From an uncultured Clostridia bacterium (GTDB lineage: Bacteria > Bacillota > Clostridia > TANB77 > CAG-508), in assembly GCA_947581805.1 (NCBI GenBank), contig CANPVM010000001.1:108042-172041 (forward strand): 64,000 bases of DNA, in the 5' to 3' direction. Made by a program: the position numbers and the translations under genes. This document shows positions 36,640 through 47,000 of this stretch, piece after piece (position 1 is the first letter of the stretch; each line of letters opens with the position of its first letter). The notes beneath the pieces were generated by a model, which worked only from the letters and a program-made list of their open reading frames with translations, was not told where the DNA came from and made no database searches.

Positions 36640-37750
36640 TATTCATTAACTCCAATACATAGTGTGCTACTTGATTGGCACAATTATTTGTATTAACACT
36701 AATATATCTGTTTTTAAAGTTTTCTAAAATTCTCATATCATATTGTTCTTCTAGTAGTTTTAATAATTTTTCTGGCGTTTTTGCCATATATTTTCCTATT
36801 TCTTCTTGTTCAAAATTAAAATTTAATCCTGGGTCTTTTGTATATTCTTCTATATCATAATTATAATAATAAATTGGCTTATTTAATAAAGACGCCTCTA
36901 TGGCTAGTGAAGAATAATCTGTTATAACTTTATCTGCTATTTGTAATAAATCATAAGAGATAAATTTGTCTTCAAAGATAATTCCGTCTCTTGTTTGGCA
37001 TTTATATTCTTTATGGTCCAACGGATGTAATTTTATAATTAGATTATATTTTTTAGTATCAAATCTTTCTATAATTTTTTGAATTTTTATTTTTTTGCCT
37101 TTTCGAAATGTTGGAACATATAATACATTTATTTTTTCTTTTAATTGTGGATACTCTTCATATATTTTATCAGTATTTTTTTGTTGTAATATATAATCAA
37201 TTCTTGGCATTCCTATGTATTTTATTTGGCTTTCTTTAACATTAAATGCTTCACAATAATATGGTTTGCTAGTTTCACTTGGGCATAATACATAATCATA
37301 ATTTTTATGCATACACATGATATCTGCTATTTCTTTTTCAGCTCCTGTGTTCTTCCCTATAGTTTGATATCCAAATTTCTTAATTGCACCTAATGCATGC
37401 CACATTTGAATGATTTTTGTTTCTTTTTTGTGCTTTAAAGTACTCACTACTATGCAATAGGTATCTACAATAACAACTTTTGCAGTAGCTACATGATACA
37501 TTTGCTTTACCATATGAAATATATACAAAATAGAGTTCCATAAACCTTTTTCAATTCTTTTTGTTAATATTACTTGTTTGATATTATGGTCTAATTTTTC
37601 TATGGCTTCTTTTAGTAATTTAAAGTCTAAAGTTGGATGGTTGAATTGTCTACTAATATAAACTACTTTATTTTGTACTTTTAATAATTTAAACGGTAAA
37701 TAGCTTATTTTTAATATTAAAATTCCTATTTTTATTCCAATTTTTTTCAC
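36575..37750 (-). CDS. TagB-like glycerophosphotransferase
   Basis: 391 residues, Glyphos_transf family. Motifs: IIQMWHALGAIKKFGYQ, YVPTFRKGKKIK, IIKLHPLDHKEY and KVITDYSSLAIEASLLNKP. N-terminal region has a short hydrophobic stretch suggesting peripheral membrane binding. It may add the first (priming) glycerol phosphate. Its 3' end overlaps the start of the next glycerophosphotransferase by 65 nt, indicating translational coupling. It is 10 nt downstream of tagD. Confidence 0.86.
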   Translation of the reverse strand: MKKIGIKIGILILKISYLPFKLLKVQNKVVYISRQFNHPTLDFKLLKEAIEKLDHNIKQVILTKRIEKGLWNSILYIFHMVKQMYHVATAKVVIVDTYCIVVSTLKHKKETKIIQMWHALGAIKKFGYQTIGKNTGAEKEIADIMCMHKNYDYVLCPSETSKPYYCEAFNVKESQIKYIGMPRIDYILQQKNTDKIYEEYPQLKEKINVLYVPTFRKGKKIKIQKIIERFDTKKYNLIIKLHPLDHKEYKCQTRDGIIFEDKFISYDLLQIADKVITDYSSLAIEASLLNKPIYYYNYDIEEYTKDPGLNFNFEQEEIGKYMAKTPEKLLKLLEEQYDMRILENFKNRYISVNTNNCANQVAHYVLELMNNEYQETVKEEFNANSKEELNV

Positions 37751-37760
37751 TGTTTATCCC

Positions 37761-38204
37761 TTATCCTTTATTTTTTACAAACGGTATTTGGTCAACTCCG
37801 TTAATTGCTTGCTGCAAGCCTAACTCTTTTTTTATTTTTGTTGTGGAAACTCCTTCTGTTCTTTCTAAATATACTACATCACAATATTTTCTTAAAGATT
37901 CGAATCTTTCATCATTCTTCCAATCGTCCCCCATTACGACAGTATCAACAAAATATTTTTTTACATCATCTTCTTTTTGTTCCCATGTATTTTCTGGTAT
38001 TACTAAGTCAACATATCGGATGGCTTCTAACATTTTCTTTCTTGTTTCATAATTGTGATATGCTTTTTTATTTTTAACGGCATTGAATTCATCGGTTGAT
38101 AGTGCAACAATTAAATAATCTCCTAATTCTTTTGCTCTTTTTAATAATCTAATATGACCATAATGTAGCAAATCGAATGTTCCGTATGTTAGTATTCTTT
38201 TCAT
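37761..38204 (-). CDS. tagD: Glycerol-3-phosphate cytidylyltransferase
   Basis: 147 residues. Makes CDP-glycerol, the substrate of the three transferases encoded after it. The nucleotidyltransferase signature is TYGTFDLLHYGHIRLLKRA (HxGH as HYGH), with the second motif RTEGVSTTKIK. First gene of the wall-polymer operon; GGAGAA lies upstream of its ATG. Confidence 0.93.
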   Translation of the reverse strand: MKRILTYGTFDLLHYGHIRLLKRAKELGDYLIVALSTDEFNAVKNKKAYHNYETRKKMLEAIRYVDLVIPENTWEQKEDDVKKYFVDTVVMGDDWKNDERFESLRKYCDVVYLERTEGVSTTKIKKELGLQQAINGVDQIPFVKNKG

Positions 38205-38334
38205 TTTATGTTCTCCTTTTTGTATTTAAGAGTAACATTATTTTATACTATTTTAAATATCATTTCAAGAGTTTTCGATATTTTAGTACAATTGTTGACA
38301 AATTTTGCTATGTGCCATGTACATATAAAATAAA

Positions 38335-38362
38335 AAAATAGAGTTGTGATAAAACAACTCTA
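38335..38362 (-). terminator. Terminator after tRNA-Arg(ACG)
   Basis: AGAGTTGT and ACAACTCT arms, followed on the minus strand by ATTTTTTTA. Confidence 0.88.
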
Positions 38363-38365
38363 TTT

Positions 38366-38442
<77 letters not shown>

Positions 38443-38460
38443 TTATACAATTCATCTATG

Positions 38461-38489
38461 ATATTAGCATATTTTATCTAAATTGTCAA
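38461..38489 (-). promoter_or_regulatory. Promoter of tRNA-Arg(ACG)
   Basis: On the minus strand: TTGACA (38484-38489), 17-nt spacer, TAATAT (38461-38466). Confidence 0.88.
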
Positions 38490-38609
38490 TTCAATGCAGT
38501 AATTTTCTACAACATACAGAAATCAAAAAAATTCAATTTGATATTTACATTTCCAAAAAGATTTGGATTATTTTATATTGATGAAAATGTGGAAAAACAG
38601 ATTTAAAAA

Positions 38610-38648
38610 TAAAAGTCCCATGACTCAATTAGTTATGGGGCTTTTATT
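38610..38648 (-). terminator. Terminator after tRNA-Pro
   Basis: Minus-strand arms GCCCCATAACT and AGTCATGGGAC with a 5-nt loop and TTTTATTTTT tail. Confidence 0.85.
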
Positions 38649-38703
38649 TTGATTCTTTAATACTCTTTCACTTTTTTGCAATTCTATGAAAATTGCTTCA
38701 AAT

Positions 38704-38779
38704 TGGTCGAGGTGACAGGGATCGAACCTGCGACCTCATGGTCCCAAACCACGCGCGCTACCAACTGCGCTACACCTCG
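38704..38779 (-). tRNA. tRNA-Pro (anticodon TGG)
   Basis: Acceptor CGAGGTG/CACCTCG, anticodon stem CGTGG/CCATG with loop TTTGGGA (anticodon TGG), T loop TTCGATC and encoded CCA. Reads all CCN codons by wobble. Confidence 0.94.
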
Positions 38780-38934
38780 ATATTACACATTTTTTAACAA
38801 ATGCTTAATTATGATAACATATTTTGTCACAAATTTCAATAGTTTTTTCACAATTTTTATAAATTTTAAAATTTGCATTTTTGATTAAATTATGGTAAAC
38901 TATAGATATAAACTTTTTAAGGAGGTATTTGCTT

Positions 38935-39300
38935 ATGAAAAATACTTATATGAAGGCGCAATACCGGATAAAGGATGCAATATACAATGAGGGTTATATT
39001 TGTATTAATGAGAGTTCTATTATAGGTCTATTTTGCTTAGACAAAGTAAAAATTGCTCTTATTAATGGCAAATTACATTTTTACTTAATTGAATATGAAC
39101 CTGAATCTGATTCTTATTATTCTACAAATGAATTTATAAGTATCCAAACTATTGATAAAATTAAATGTCCATCCACTTATCTGCTACGTTTGAAATCTAA
39201 TCATTCTATTTTTCTTTCTTTGACATTAATGCAAGAATTGAATGACTCTGATATGTCTTCTAGTATTTTACAACAATTCGAGAATTTTTATAGCAAATAA
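38935..39300 (+). CDS. Hypothetical protein, 121 aa, with an in-frame CGG
   Basis: Not recognised. ATG at 38935 lies 9 nt after AAGGAGG; a TTG at 38929 is too close to it. The protein looks like a small beta-rich domain (ICINESSIIGLFCLDKVKIA, LINGKLHFYLIEYEPES), followed by a helix. CGG at 38965-38967 is codon 11 (AQYRIKD); a +1 shift there would hit TAA at once, so the codon must be translated in frame 0 if the gene is functional. Monocistronic. Confidence 0.6.
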   Translation: MKNTYMKAQYRIKDAIYNEGYICINESSIIGLFCLDKVKIALINGKLHFYLIEYEPESDSYYSTNEFISIQTIDKIKCPSTYLLRLKSNHSIFLSLTLMQELNDSDMSSSILQQFENFYSK

Positions 39301-39303
39301 CCA

Positions 39304-39343
39304 AAACTCACAATTACAATATTTGTAATTGTGAGTTTCTTTT
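39304..39343 (+). terminator. Terminator after the 38935 gene
   Basis: A nearly perfect palindrome AACTCACAATTACAA / TTGTAATTGTGAGTT with a T-rich tail. Confidence 0.88.
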
Positions 39344-39365
39344 TTTATTTCATCATTATTAATAA

Positions 39366-40922
39366 CTAATTTTTATTAAATCTTTCTAAATCCTTAATAG
39401 CAGGGTCATAAATCGATTTACCTTCATAATTGAAGCGAGAACCATGGCAAGGGCAATCCCATGTAAGGTCTAGATTATTCCATGAAAGTTCACATCCCAA
39501 GTGAGTACAATATGGTTTTACCACATATATTTCTCCATTTTCATCGCGATAAACACCTACTTTCTTTCCTTCTACTTCTACAATTTTTCCTTCCTTTTGT
39601 TTGACATCTTTTATTAATTCTTCTATTTTTTCTAATTTATTAAAAATAGCAGAATAACTTACTTCTTTTATCATATTTCCTAATTCTTCATAATTTTTAA
39701 TTGGTTTTAATCGTGTTGATTTAAACACTTCTTCATCTATATTTTTTCTTCCTAATATTTTATCTGTAATGATACTTGCTGCCACGTTGGAACTAGTCAT
39801 TCCCCATTTTTTGTAACCTGTTCCGACATATACATTTGGCCAAAGTGTAGAAAATTCTCCAATGTATGGAATTTTATCAAGTGGAATGCAATCTTCTGTA
39901 TTCCATTTATAAAGCACTTTTGCATCTGGATATAATTGTTTTGCTACTTCTTCTAATCTGTTATAGCTATCTTTTAAGTTTATTTTGGCTCCTGTTTTAT
40001 GATTCATTCCTCCTACAATAAGAAGTCTTTTGTCCCCATACTTTGCTGTTCTTAAGGAAATGGTTGGTTCTTCGCTGTTAATATACATTCCTTCAAATAG
40101 TGGCTCTTTTGTTTCTACCGCAATTAAGTAAGAGGTTACTTGATACATTTTCATAAAATAAAAACCTGGTGCATTAATAATAGGATAATGCGATGCAATT
40201 ACTACCTGCTTTGCTTTTATACTTGCCTGCTCTGTTATAATTTCATATATTTCTCCTTGCTTTTTGATGTCAATTACTTTTGAATTTTCAAAGATTTGAC
40301 CATTTCTTTCTTCTATTTTGTCAGCCAATCCTTGTGCATATAAGCATGGATTAAATTGTGCTTGTTTTTTAAAACGAATAGCACCAAGTACTTCCTTTTG
40401 TATATTAATGTATTGCTTATTTTCCTCTTTTTGTTTTTCTTTAATAGGAATAGGAATATTTTGCACAAATTCTGCCTGAAACCCCAAATATTCTAATGCT
40501 TCTACTTCTTTTTTGATTTTCTCTACCTCTTCTTGTTTTTGTGTGAAAACATAAGAATCCTGCCACTCAAAATCACATTCTATATTTTCTTCTTGCACAA
40601 TATTAGCAATATTTTGAATTGCTTTCTCGTTTGCCTCTAAATATTGTTTGGCTTCTGTTCTGCCTACGGATTGTAGTAAATAACTATAAAACAATCCATG
40701 TTGGCTTGTTATTTTTGCCGTTGTGTTACCACTGGTGTGATTGCATATTATATCTTTTTCCAGGAGTACTACTTTTTTTCCGGCCTTTGTTAAATAATAA
40801 GCTGACGTAAGTCCTGTTAAACCTCCTCCAATAATAACAATTTCCGCTTCTTTATTTTCTTGTAATTTTGGATATGTTTTCTTCTTTCCTTCCCAAGTGG
40901 AAACCCAATAAGATTTATCCAT
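39366..40922 (-). CDS. FAD-dependent oxidoreductase with C-terminal Rieske domain
   Basis: 518 residues. A DAO-type FAD domain starts with the dinucleotide fold EIVIIGGGLTGLTSAYYLTK (about 27-46). The C-terminal domain (about 430-510) binds a [2Fe-2S] cluster through CTHLGCEL and CPCHGSRF. Similar fusions occur in Firmicutes and are thought to oxidise small amines or polyols with electron transfer to the cluster; the substrate is unknown. Single-gene unit. Confidence 0.9.
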   Translation of the reverse strand: MDKSYWVSTWEGKKKTYPKLQENKEAEIVIIGGGLTGLTSAYYLTKAGKKVVLLEKDIICNHTSGNTTAKITSQHGLFYSYLLQSVGRTEAKQYLEANEKAIQNIANIVQEENIECDFEWQDSYVFTQKQEEVEKIKKEVEALEYLGFQAEFVQNIPIPIKEKQKEENKQYINIQKEVLGAIRFKKQAQFNPCLYAQGLADKIEERNGQIFENSKVIDIKKQGEIYEIITEQASIKAKQVVIASHYPIINAPGFYFMKMYQVTSYLIAVETKEPLFEGMYINSEEPTISLRTAKYGDKRLLIVGGMNHKTGAKINLKDSYNRLEEVAKQLYPDAKVLYKWNTEDCIPLDKIPYIGEFSTLWPNVYVGTGYKKWGMTSSNVAASIITDKILGRKNIDEEVFKSTRLKPIKNYEELGNMIKEVSYSAIFNKLEKIEELIKDVKQKEGKIVEVEGKKVGVYRDENGEIYVVKPYCTHLGCELSWNNLDLTWDCPCHGSRFNYEGKSIYDPAIKDLERFNKN

Positions 40923-40952
40923 TTTTTCTCTCCTTTCTTGTTAAATGATGCA

Positions 40953-42083
40953 TTATTTTTTTCCTAATGTTACTTTTATTTGTTTTTCACTATTATTTCT
41001 TATAATTGTTAGTGTTACTTCGTCTCCCGGTTTTTTTGTATAAATATAGCATCTTAAGTCACACATTTTGTTTAGTTCTAGGTCATCTATTTTTGTAATG
41101 ATATCCCCTATTTTTAGTCCTGTTTGACGAGTAGGCGAGTCTAAAGAAATTTGCCCTACATAAATTCCTTTGGTTGCTTCTAAGTTTTCATCTATATAAG
41201 GAATGATGTTTTTATCATAAGCAAAAATTCCTAATGATGCTTCTTCAAATTGATTTTCTTTTAGATAGGCTTCTATAATTGGTTTTACTGTGTTAATCGG
41301 AACGGCAAATCCTATTCCTTCAGCAGAAGTAATTTTAACCGATGTAATGCCAATCACATTTCCATCTAAGTTGATTAATGGTCCTCCACTATTACCAGGA
41401 TTGATGGTAGCATCAGTTTGAATTAAATCTTCCATGTAAGTGCTAGTTTCATTTTCATCGATTCTTACCGTACGTTCTAATGCACTAATAATGCCTGCTG
41501 TTACTGTTCTTTGAAATTCATATCCAATAGGGTTTCCAATTGCATATACTGCTTCTCCTACTTTTACATTAGCTGAATCTCCTAGCGTTACATAGGGTAA
41601 ATTTTTCATACTAATTTTACAAATGGATAAGTCCAAATTAGAATCTGACCAGACTACACTTGCATTATAGTTTCTTCCATTTTCTAAGGTAACATAGCAA
41701 TTACTATATTTTGCTCCTGTCACATGTTCATTGGATAAAATATAACCGTTCTCTGATACAATAACACCGGTTCCTAAACCTAATTGCGTTGTTCCATCTT
41801 GTAAAAAAATAGTATTACCTGTATTTTTAATTTTTGAAATTCCTACTACAGAAGAAGTTACTTTTTCTATCACATCTGAAATTTGCGTTCCTTGTTCTTT
41901 CATTACTTCTACGCTTTTTATTGTTTTTTGCGCTTCGGCTCCTTGTGTTTCATATGTATTAATTTGAATACTTTCATATATTTTATAGCAAAAGATACTT
42001 GTAATCGAAGTTAATACCACAATCACAAATATAAGCCCTGCATTTTTTAACTTTTGCTTTCCTGCTTTTTTATAATGAACCAT
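40953..42083 (-). CDS. HtrA-like membrane serine protease with PDZ domain
   Basis: 376 residues. The ATG at 42083 follows AAAAGGAG by 7 nt; a frame open to 42200 begins in a palindromic repeat and is not a credible start. One N-terminal membrane anchor (AGLIFVIVVLTSITSIFCYK) precedes a trypsin-like domain with His in SNEHVTGA, Asp in SNLDLSICK and Ser in INPGNSGGPLI. A PDZ domain follows (GIYVGQISLDSPTRQTGLKI). Degrades misfolded extracytoplasmic proteins. Confidence 0.9.
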   Translation of the reverse strand: MVHYKKAGKQKLKNAGLIFVIVVLTSITSIFCYKIYESIQINTYETQGAEAQKTIKSVEVMKEQGTQISDVIEKVTSSVVGISKIKNTGNTIFLQDGTTQLGLGTGVIVSENGYILSNEHVTGAKYSNCYVTLENGRNYNASVVWSDSNLDLSICKISMKNLPYVTLGDSANVKVGEAVYAIGNPIGYEFQRTVTAGIISALERTVRIDENETSTYMEDLIQTDATINPGNSGGPLINLDGNVIGITSVKITSAEGIGFAVPINTVKPIIEAYLKENQFEEASLGIFAYDKNIIPYIDENLEATKGIYVGQISLDSPTRQTGLKIGDIITKIDDLELNKMCDLRCYIYTKKPGDEVTLTIIRNNSEKQIKVTLGKK

Positions 42084-42179
42084 TTTTTTCTCCTTTTCAT
42101 TCATGTTATATTCATTCTGTCCACTATTTTTTGTTTTAGTCTTTTTTTTGAAATTTATTTTTTTAAGGTAAAAAAAGAA

Positions 42180-42230
42180 GGGGTGTCCCCAATGTTCCAT
42201 TTTGGAACAAAAAGGGGCGTCCCTCCTGTT
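42180..42230 (+). repeat. REP-like palindromic repeat, copy 2
   Basis: Same 51-bp layout; the inner stem is GTTCCATTTTGGAAC with two single-base differences outside it. It lies 26 nt past the kinase stop codon and upstream of the htrA-like gene. Confidence 0.83.
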
Positions 42231-42256
42231 TTTTTCTCCGTTCCCAAATGCAAGTT

Positions 42257-44062
42257 TTATTGCATTGGTAAAATAATATGGAATGTTGTACCTTCTCCTT
42301 TTTCTGTTTCATATGTAATATTGCCATTAAAGTGAGCTCGGATGTTAGAGTATGACATGAATAGGCCAAGCCCTGTACCGTTTTTTCCTTTTGTTGTTAT
42401 CATTTCTTTAAATAGTTTTCCTTCTACTTCTTTTGGAAGTCCACCTGCATGGTCTACAATGGAAATTATGATATTGTTATCAGCTTTAGATACAATTAAA
42501 TCAATTTGTTCATTGGTTTTGCCATGATAGGCTTGAATAGCATTGGAAACCATATTATTAATTACTTGAACTAGACTATTAATGTTTCCTTTTAATTCAA
42601 TGTTAGGATTAATTTCCATTTTTATATTTAAATTGATTAATGCATTTTTTAGTTCATGTTTCATTAAAATATCTACACGTTTTACTAATTCGTCTAAATT
42701 AAAGGAAACGGCTTGTTCTCCCGATAAGGTAACGGCTTGTCCTTTTACGGCTGTAATAACATCTGACATATATTCTGTGTAATTTCTAATTTTGCTAATC
42801 CACTCTTTCATATCTTTTGCAATTTCGTGGTGGTCTTCTACGGTAACTTCTGCATCTCCAACTGATATTTCATATTCTTTGATTAAATCGGATAAGCCTT
42901 CTGAAGCACCTGCAATGGACATGATTGGTGTTTTTAAGTTATGAGCAATACCACCAATTAATTGTCCAAGGGATGCTAAACGTTCTCTTTCCATTAACAT
43001 ATCTTGGTTATTCTTAATGGTTTGCATATCCTCTATATGTTGTGTAACATCTTTGAATAGGATTAGGGTTCCTAAATAGTCTTTTTTTGAAGAAATGTTA
43101 CTTATTTCAATACTAAAATATTGTTTTCCAATTTTAAATTCTTGATTAAAGTATATAATTTCAGAAGTTGTTCTGGCTTTTGTAATCGCCTCTTCTATAT
43201 TTGTTAAATCATCCTCAAACTTAATATCTTGTTTTAATAACGAAATGATATTGGTGTTTCTTACTTTATTAGGAGATATTTTGAAAGTATCGGTAAAGGT
43301 TTTATTAAAATCGGTTATATTATTATTTTCATTTATTACAACAAAACTATCTGACATCCTATCTACAATATTTTGCATTGCAATTGGTGTGATGCTAATG
43401 AATTTGAATTTGAATATCGCAATAGCATAGAAAAAGGCTACAAATGAGAATGATATTGGTGTCATATACATCGTCATTTTTATAATACCAATTGCACCTA
43501 AGAAATTAACCAATAATGGAATAATCGTACCTAATATGATTAAGAGAGATTGTTTTGAAAAGAAACCAGAGTTTCTGATTGAATATTTCATAAAGTAAAA
43601 TATTCCAATTCCATATATTGCATAGGTATACAAAGAATAAATGTTATAATAACTTCCTGTAACAACTTCATTCATATTAATAGAATAGTGCTCAAAGAAA
43701 AGATGATGATATTCATTTGTCATTGTCAAAATAATGGAAATAATAGGTATAATCAATAAAGCTAAATGGTATTTCTTTATTTCAACTTTGGTTTTCGCAA
43801 AAACAATTCCAACTAATAGAAAGGCAATAGGTGAAAGAGATACTCCAAAAACAGCAATTTTCTCCCAAAAAAATGGAGATATATTTGTATTTTGAAATAC
43901 GATTTGCAAAATCGAACCAAACGTCCAAATAAATAAGCAAAGAAGCAAAAAGTTAAATGCCGTTTTTAATTGACTTTTTTTCTCTTTTTTTAAGAATATT
44001 GCTAACCCTAATATTAATATTTCAGAAATGACCATTAATATTAATGAACCTATATGTTCCAT
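42257..44062 (-). CDS. Sensor histidine kinase with 7TM N terminus and PAS domain
   Basis: 601 residues. Seven hydrophobic segments (about 5-210) resemble the histidine-kinase N-terminal 7TM sensor, followed by a PAS domain (about 220-335). The phosphoacceptor box is LIGGIAHNLKTPIMSIAGAS and the ATPase domain has NMVSNAIQAY, VDHAGGLPKEV and GTGLGLFMSYSNI. It starts 12 nt after the end of the NRPS gene on the same strand, so the two are very likely co-transcribed. No response regulator is adjacent; a REC-HD-GYP regulator is encoded about 11 kb away. Confidence 0.9.
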   Translation of the reverse strand: MEHIGSLILMVISEILILGLAIFLKKEKKSQLKTAFNFLLLCLFIWTFGSILQIVFQNTNISPFFWEKIAVFGVSLSPIAFLLVGIVFAKTKVEIKKYHLALLIIPIISIILTMTNEYHHLFFEHYSINMNEVVTGSYYNIYSLYTYAIYGIGIFYFMKYSIRNSGFFSKQSLLIILGTIIPLLVNFLGAIGIIKMTMYMTPISFSFVAFFYAIAIFKFKFISITPIAMQNIVDRMSDSFVVINENNNITDFNKTFTDTFKISPNKVRNTNIISLLKQDIKFEDDLTNIEEAITKARTTSEIIYFNQEFKIGKQYFSIEISNISSKKDYLGTLILFKDVTQHIEDMQTIKNNQDMLMERERLASLGQLIGGIAHNLKTPIMSIAGASEGLSDLIKEYEISVGDAEVTVEDHHEIAKDMKEWISKIRNYTEYMSDVITAVKGQAVTLSGEQAVSFNLDELVKRVDILMKHELKNALINLNIKMEINPNIELKGNINSLVQVINNMVSNAIQAYHGKTNEQIDLIVSKADNNIIISIVDHAGGLPKEVEGKLFKEMITTKGKNGTGLGLFMSYSNIRAHFNGNITYETEKGEGTTFHIILPMQ

Positions 44063-44074
44063 AAAATTGCCCTC

Positions 44075-47000
44075 CTAAATAAATTTTATCTCTTTAAAAT
44101 ATTGAATATATTTTTCTATATAATCATTATCTATTTTTGACCAATTAAAGTCAATAGTATATAAAAGACTTCTAGAAAATTCAGATAAAATGTTGATATT
44201 TGAATGAATTTCCAAATTATTGTCTGAATTTAATTCATTAATAATACCGGATAAAATATCTTTTTTGTCCTCATCTTGTAAAGCATCTTTTATTATTTTA
44301 TCAAATTCCTTATCATTAACAGTTTTTAAATTTATATTATACTTCCTTAATATCTCAATAAAATCTTTCATCGTTATATAATTATTGTTGTAAAGATGAA
44401 ATACGCTAAAGTCTGGTACATAATTTTGCATGATAGAAATAATAGCAAGTGCGCATAAATCAACAGGTGTAAATTCTAATTGTGCATTTAATAAATAGTC
44501 TGGTATAATACCCAATTTTATGAAAGATTGTATTCTCTTTACAAAAGCATTTTCATTAGGATTTATTTGGAACTTTCCATCAGAATATCTATTTGTAATA
44601 TTTCCAAGTCTTAATATTTGTGCTTTTAAGCCTTTTGCTATATGTTCTAAAATGAGCCTTTCTGCTTCAAATTTACTCTTTACATATACATTATCTAAAT
44701 TTTGTCCGATATATAAGTTATTTTCTGAAAAAGTAATCTTTTCATTTTTATTCACTTCTCCACTAACACTAGTAGTAGAAATTTGTATAAATCGTTTATT
44801 GTATTTTTCGCAAAATTCAATCGCTTTTTTTGTTAGTCCAATATTGATATCTTCAAAATTTTTAAAATTACCATAATGTTTAACATTTGCACTTGAGTTA
44901 ATAACAATCGAAACATGATTTACTATCTCATTGTATATCTGTGTATTTAGTCCAAAGTTTTCTTTTGTAATATCACCTTTCAAAATAATAATTCTATTAT
45001 CAATAAATTTATCTAATTCACTATTACAATAAAAATGTAACGCATCTAAAATTCTAGTTCTAGCAGATAAATTATTTTTATCTCTAACAATACAATAAAT
45101 TGTCCCATTATCTTTTTTGATGAACTCATATAAAATATGCATTCCAACAAAACCATTGGAGCCTAATAAAAGAACGTTATTCGTTTTATTAGTTACAATA
45201 TTGTTACTATTTTTGATATTATTTTTTTCTAATATTTTATTGATTTCAGTATAATCATAAGAATCTGCTTGTTCGTTGGTAGTAATACTCTTTGCTTCTG
45301 ATAATTCTTTTACACTAGGATATTTAAAAATATCAGCATATTCTACATTAATATTATGAGATAATAGCTCAACTTTAAATTTAATAGCAAGTAAAGAGTC
45401 TGCCCCTAATTCAAAAATATCATCCGTAATACCAACTTTTGTATGTAATAATTTTTCCCAAGTGTCGCAAAATAGTTTTTGTATTTCATTTTCTGGTGCC
45501 ACATAATTTGATGTTTCAATATCTGTAATTTTATATTCTTTTAAAGTTTTTAAATCTATTTTTCCATTTCTCGTAATCGGCATATTGTCTAATTTAATAA
45601 TATATTTTGGAACCATATATAAAGGCAAATGTTTTGATAGCTCTGTTCTTATAAAAGAAGTATCCATCTCTTTTTCCGATGTATAGAAAGCCTTTAAATA
45701 AGAATTATTGTTAGGTTCTTCTTTATAAATTACCACACAATTTTTAATATTTTCTATATTTAATAATTGTTTTTCAATTTCCGATAATTCAATTCTCAAG
45801 CCTCTTAATTTAATTTGAAAGTCTTTTCTACCAATATATTGTATTTCCCCATTTGAAGTATATTTTCCTATATCACCAGTTTTATATAGCAAGCCTTCTC
45901 CAAAAGGATTTTTAACAAAAGCTTTCGCAGTTGCCGTAGGATTATTAATATAACCTTTTGCTAAACCACTACCACTGATACATATTTCTCCTTCTATACC
46001 AATTGGACATAAGTTTAAATCTGTATTTACAATATAAATTTGTGTATTACAGTTAGGCTTTCCTATAGTAACTTCTTTTGATATTACTTTTTTATTAGAA
46101 CAACAAGCGGTAATTTCACTAGGACCATAACCATTATAAATAGTAGCATTAGTGCATTCTTGTAATTTATCATATAAATTTGCAGTAAAAATTTCTCCAC
46201 CTAATTGCATTATTTTTAAGTTTCTTAAACATTTTTTAGTATCGTCATTCATAAAAAGCAATTCCATTCTTGAAGGTGTAGTTAATATGAAATCTACCTG
46301 ATGTTTTGTGATTAAATGGCTAATTGATGTTGGTATTTTTTGTTCTTCTGCATTCGATAAAATAATGGTTTTGCCAGATAATAAAGGAACAAAAGTCTCT
46401 ACAATAAACATATCAAATGCAACGGTACTGATACTAATAAAATTAGTACAAATATCCGTATTTAAATCAAGCTTGTAACTTAAAACTAAATTGACAACTC
46501 CATTATTTTTTAATTCAATTCCCTTTGGAGTACCTGTTGAACCAGATGTATAGATAATACAAAATGTATTATTTATATTGTAATTTAAATTTAAATTATT
46601 TTCATGATTAGCATCAATTTTTTCTCTATCCACAAATAACTTTCTATCAAAATCAATATTTTTAATATCACTTGCCGTGATTAACAAAGTAGAATTAGCA
46701 TTATTTAACATATATAAAATTCTATTTTCTGGTAGATTAACGTCAATTAACATATAGGCTGCATTTGCTTTTAAAACAGCTAACATAGAAATAATCATTT
46801 CAAAAGAACGTTCCAACATAATACCAATAATGTCGTTATTTTTTACTCCATTTTCTACTAGATAATGAGCTAGTTGATTTGCTTTTTCATTTAATTGTCT
46901 GTATGTTAATTTTTGTTCTTCAAAAATAACCGCAATTGCATCAGGTTCTTTTTTAACTTGTTCCTCAAATAATTGGATAGCAGTTTGAGTTTTTGGATAA

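Noticed and set aside
42084..42200. N-terminal extension of the HtrA-like protein (MEHWGHPFF...)
   Set aside because: It lies in the palindromic repeat; the ATG at 42083 has a good ribosome site and an ordinary membrane anchor. Similar repeat-derived extensions of tex (to 59271) and the GNAT gene (to 60014) were rejected for the same reason.
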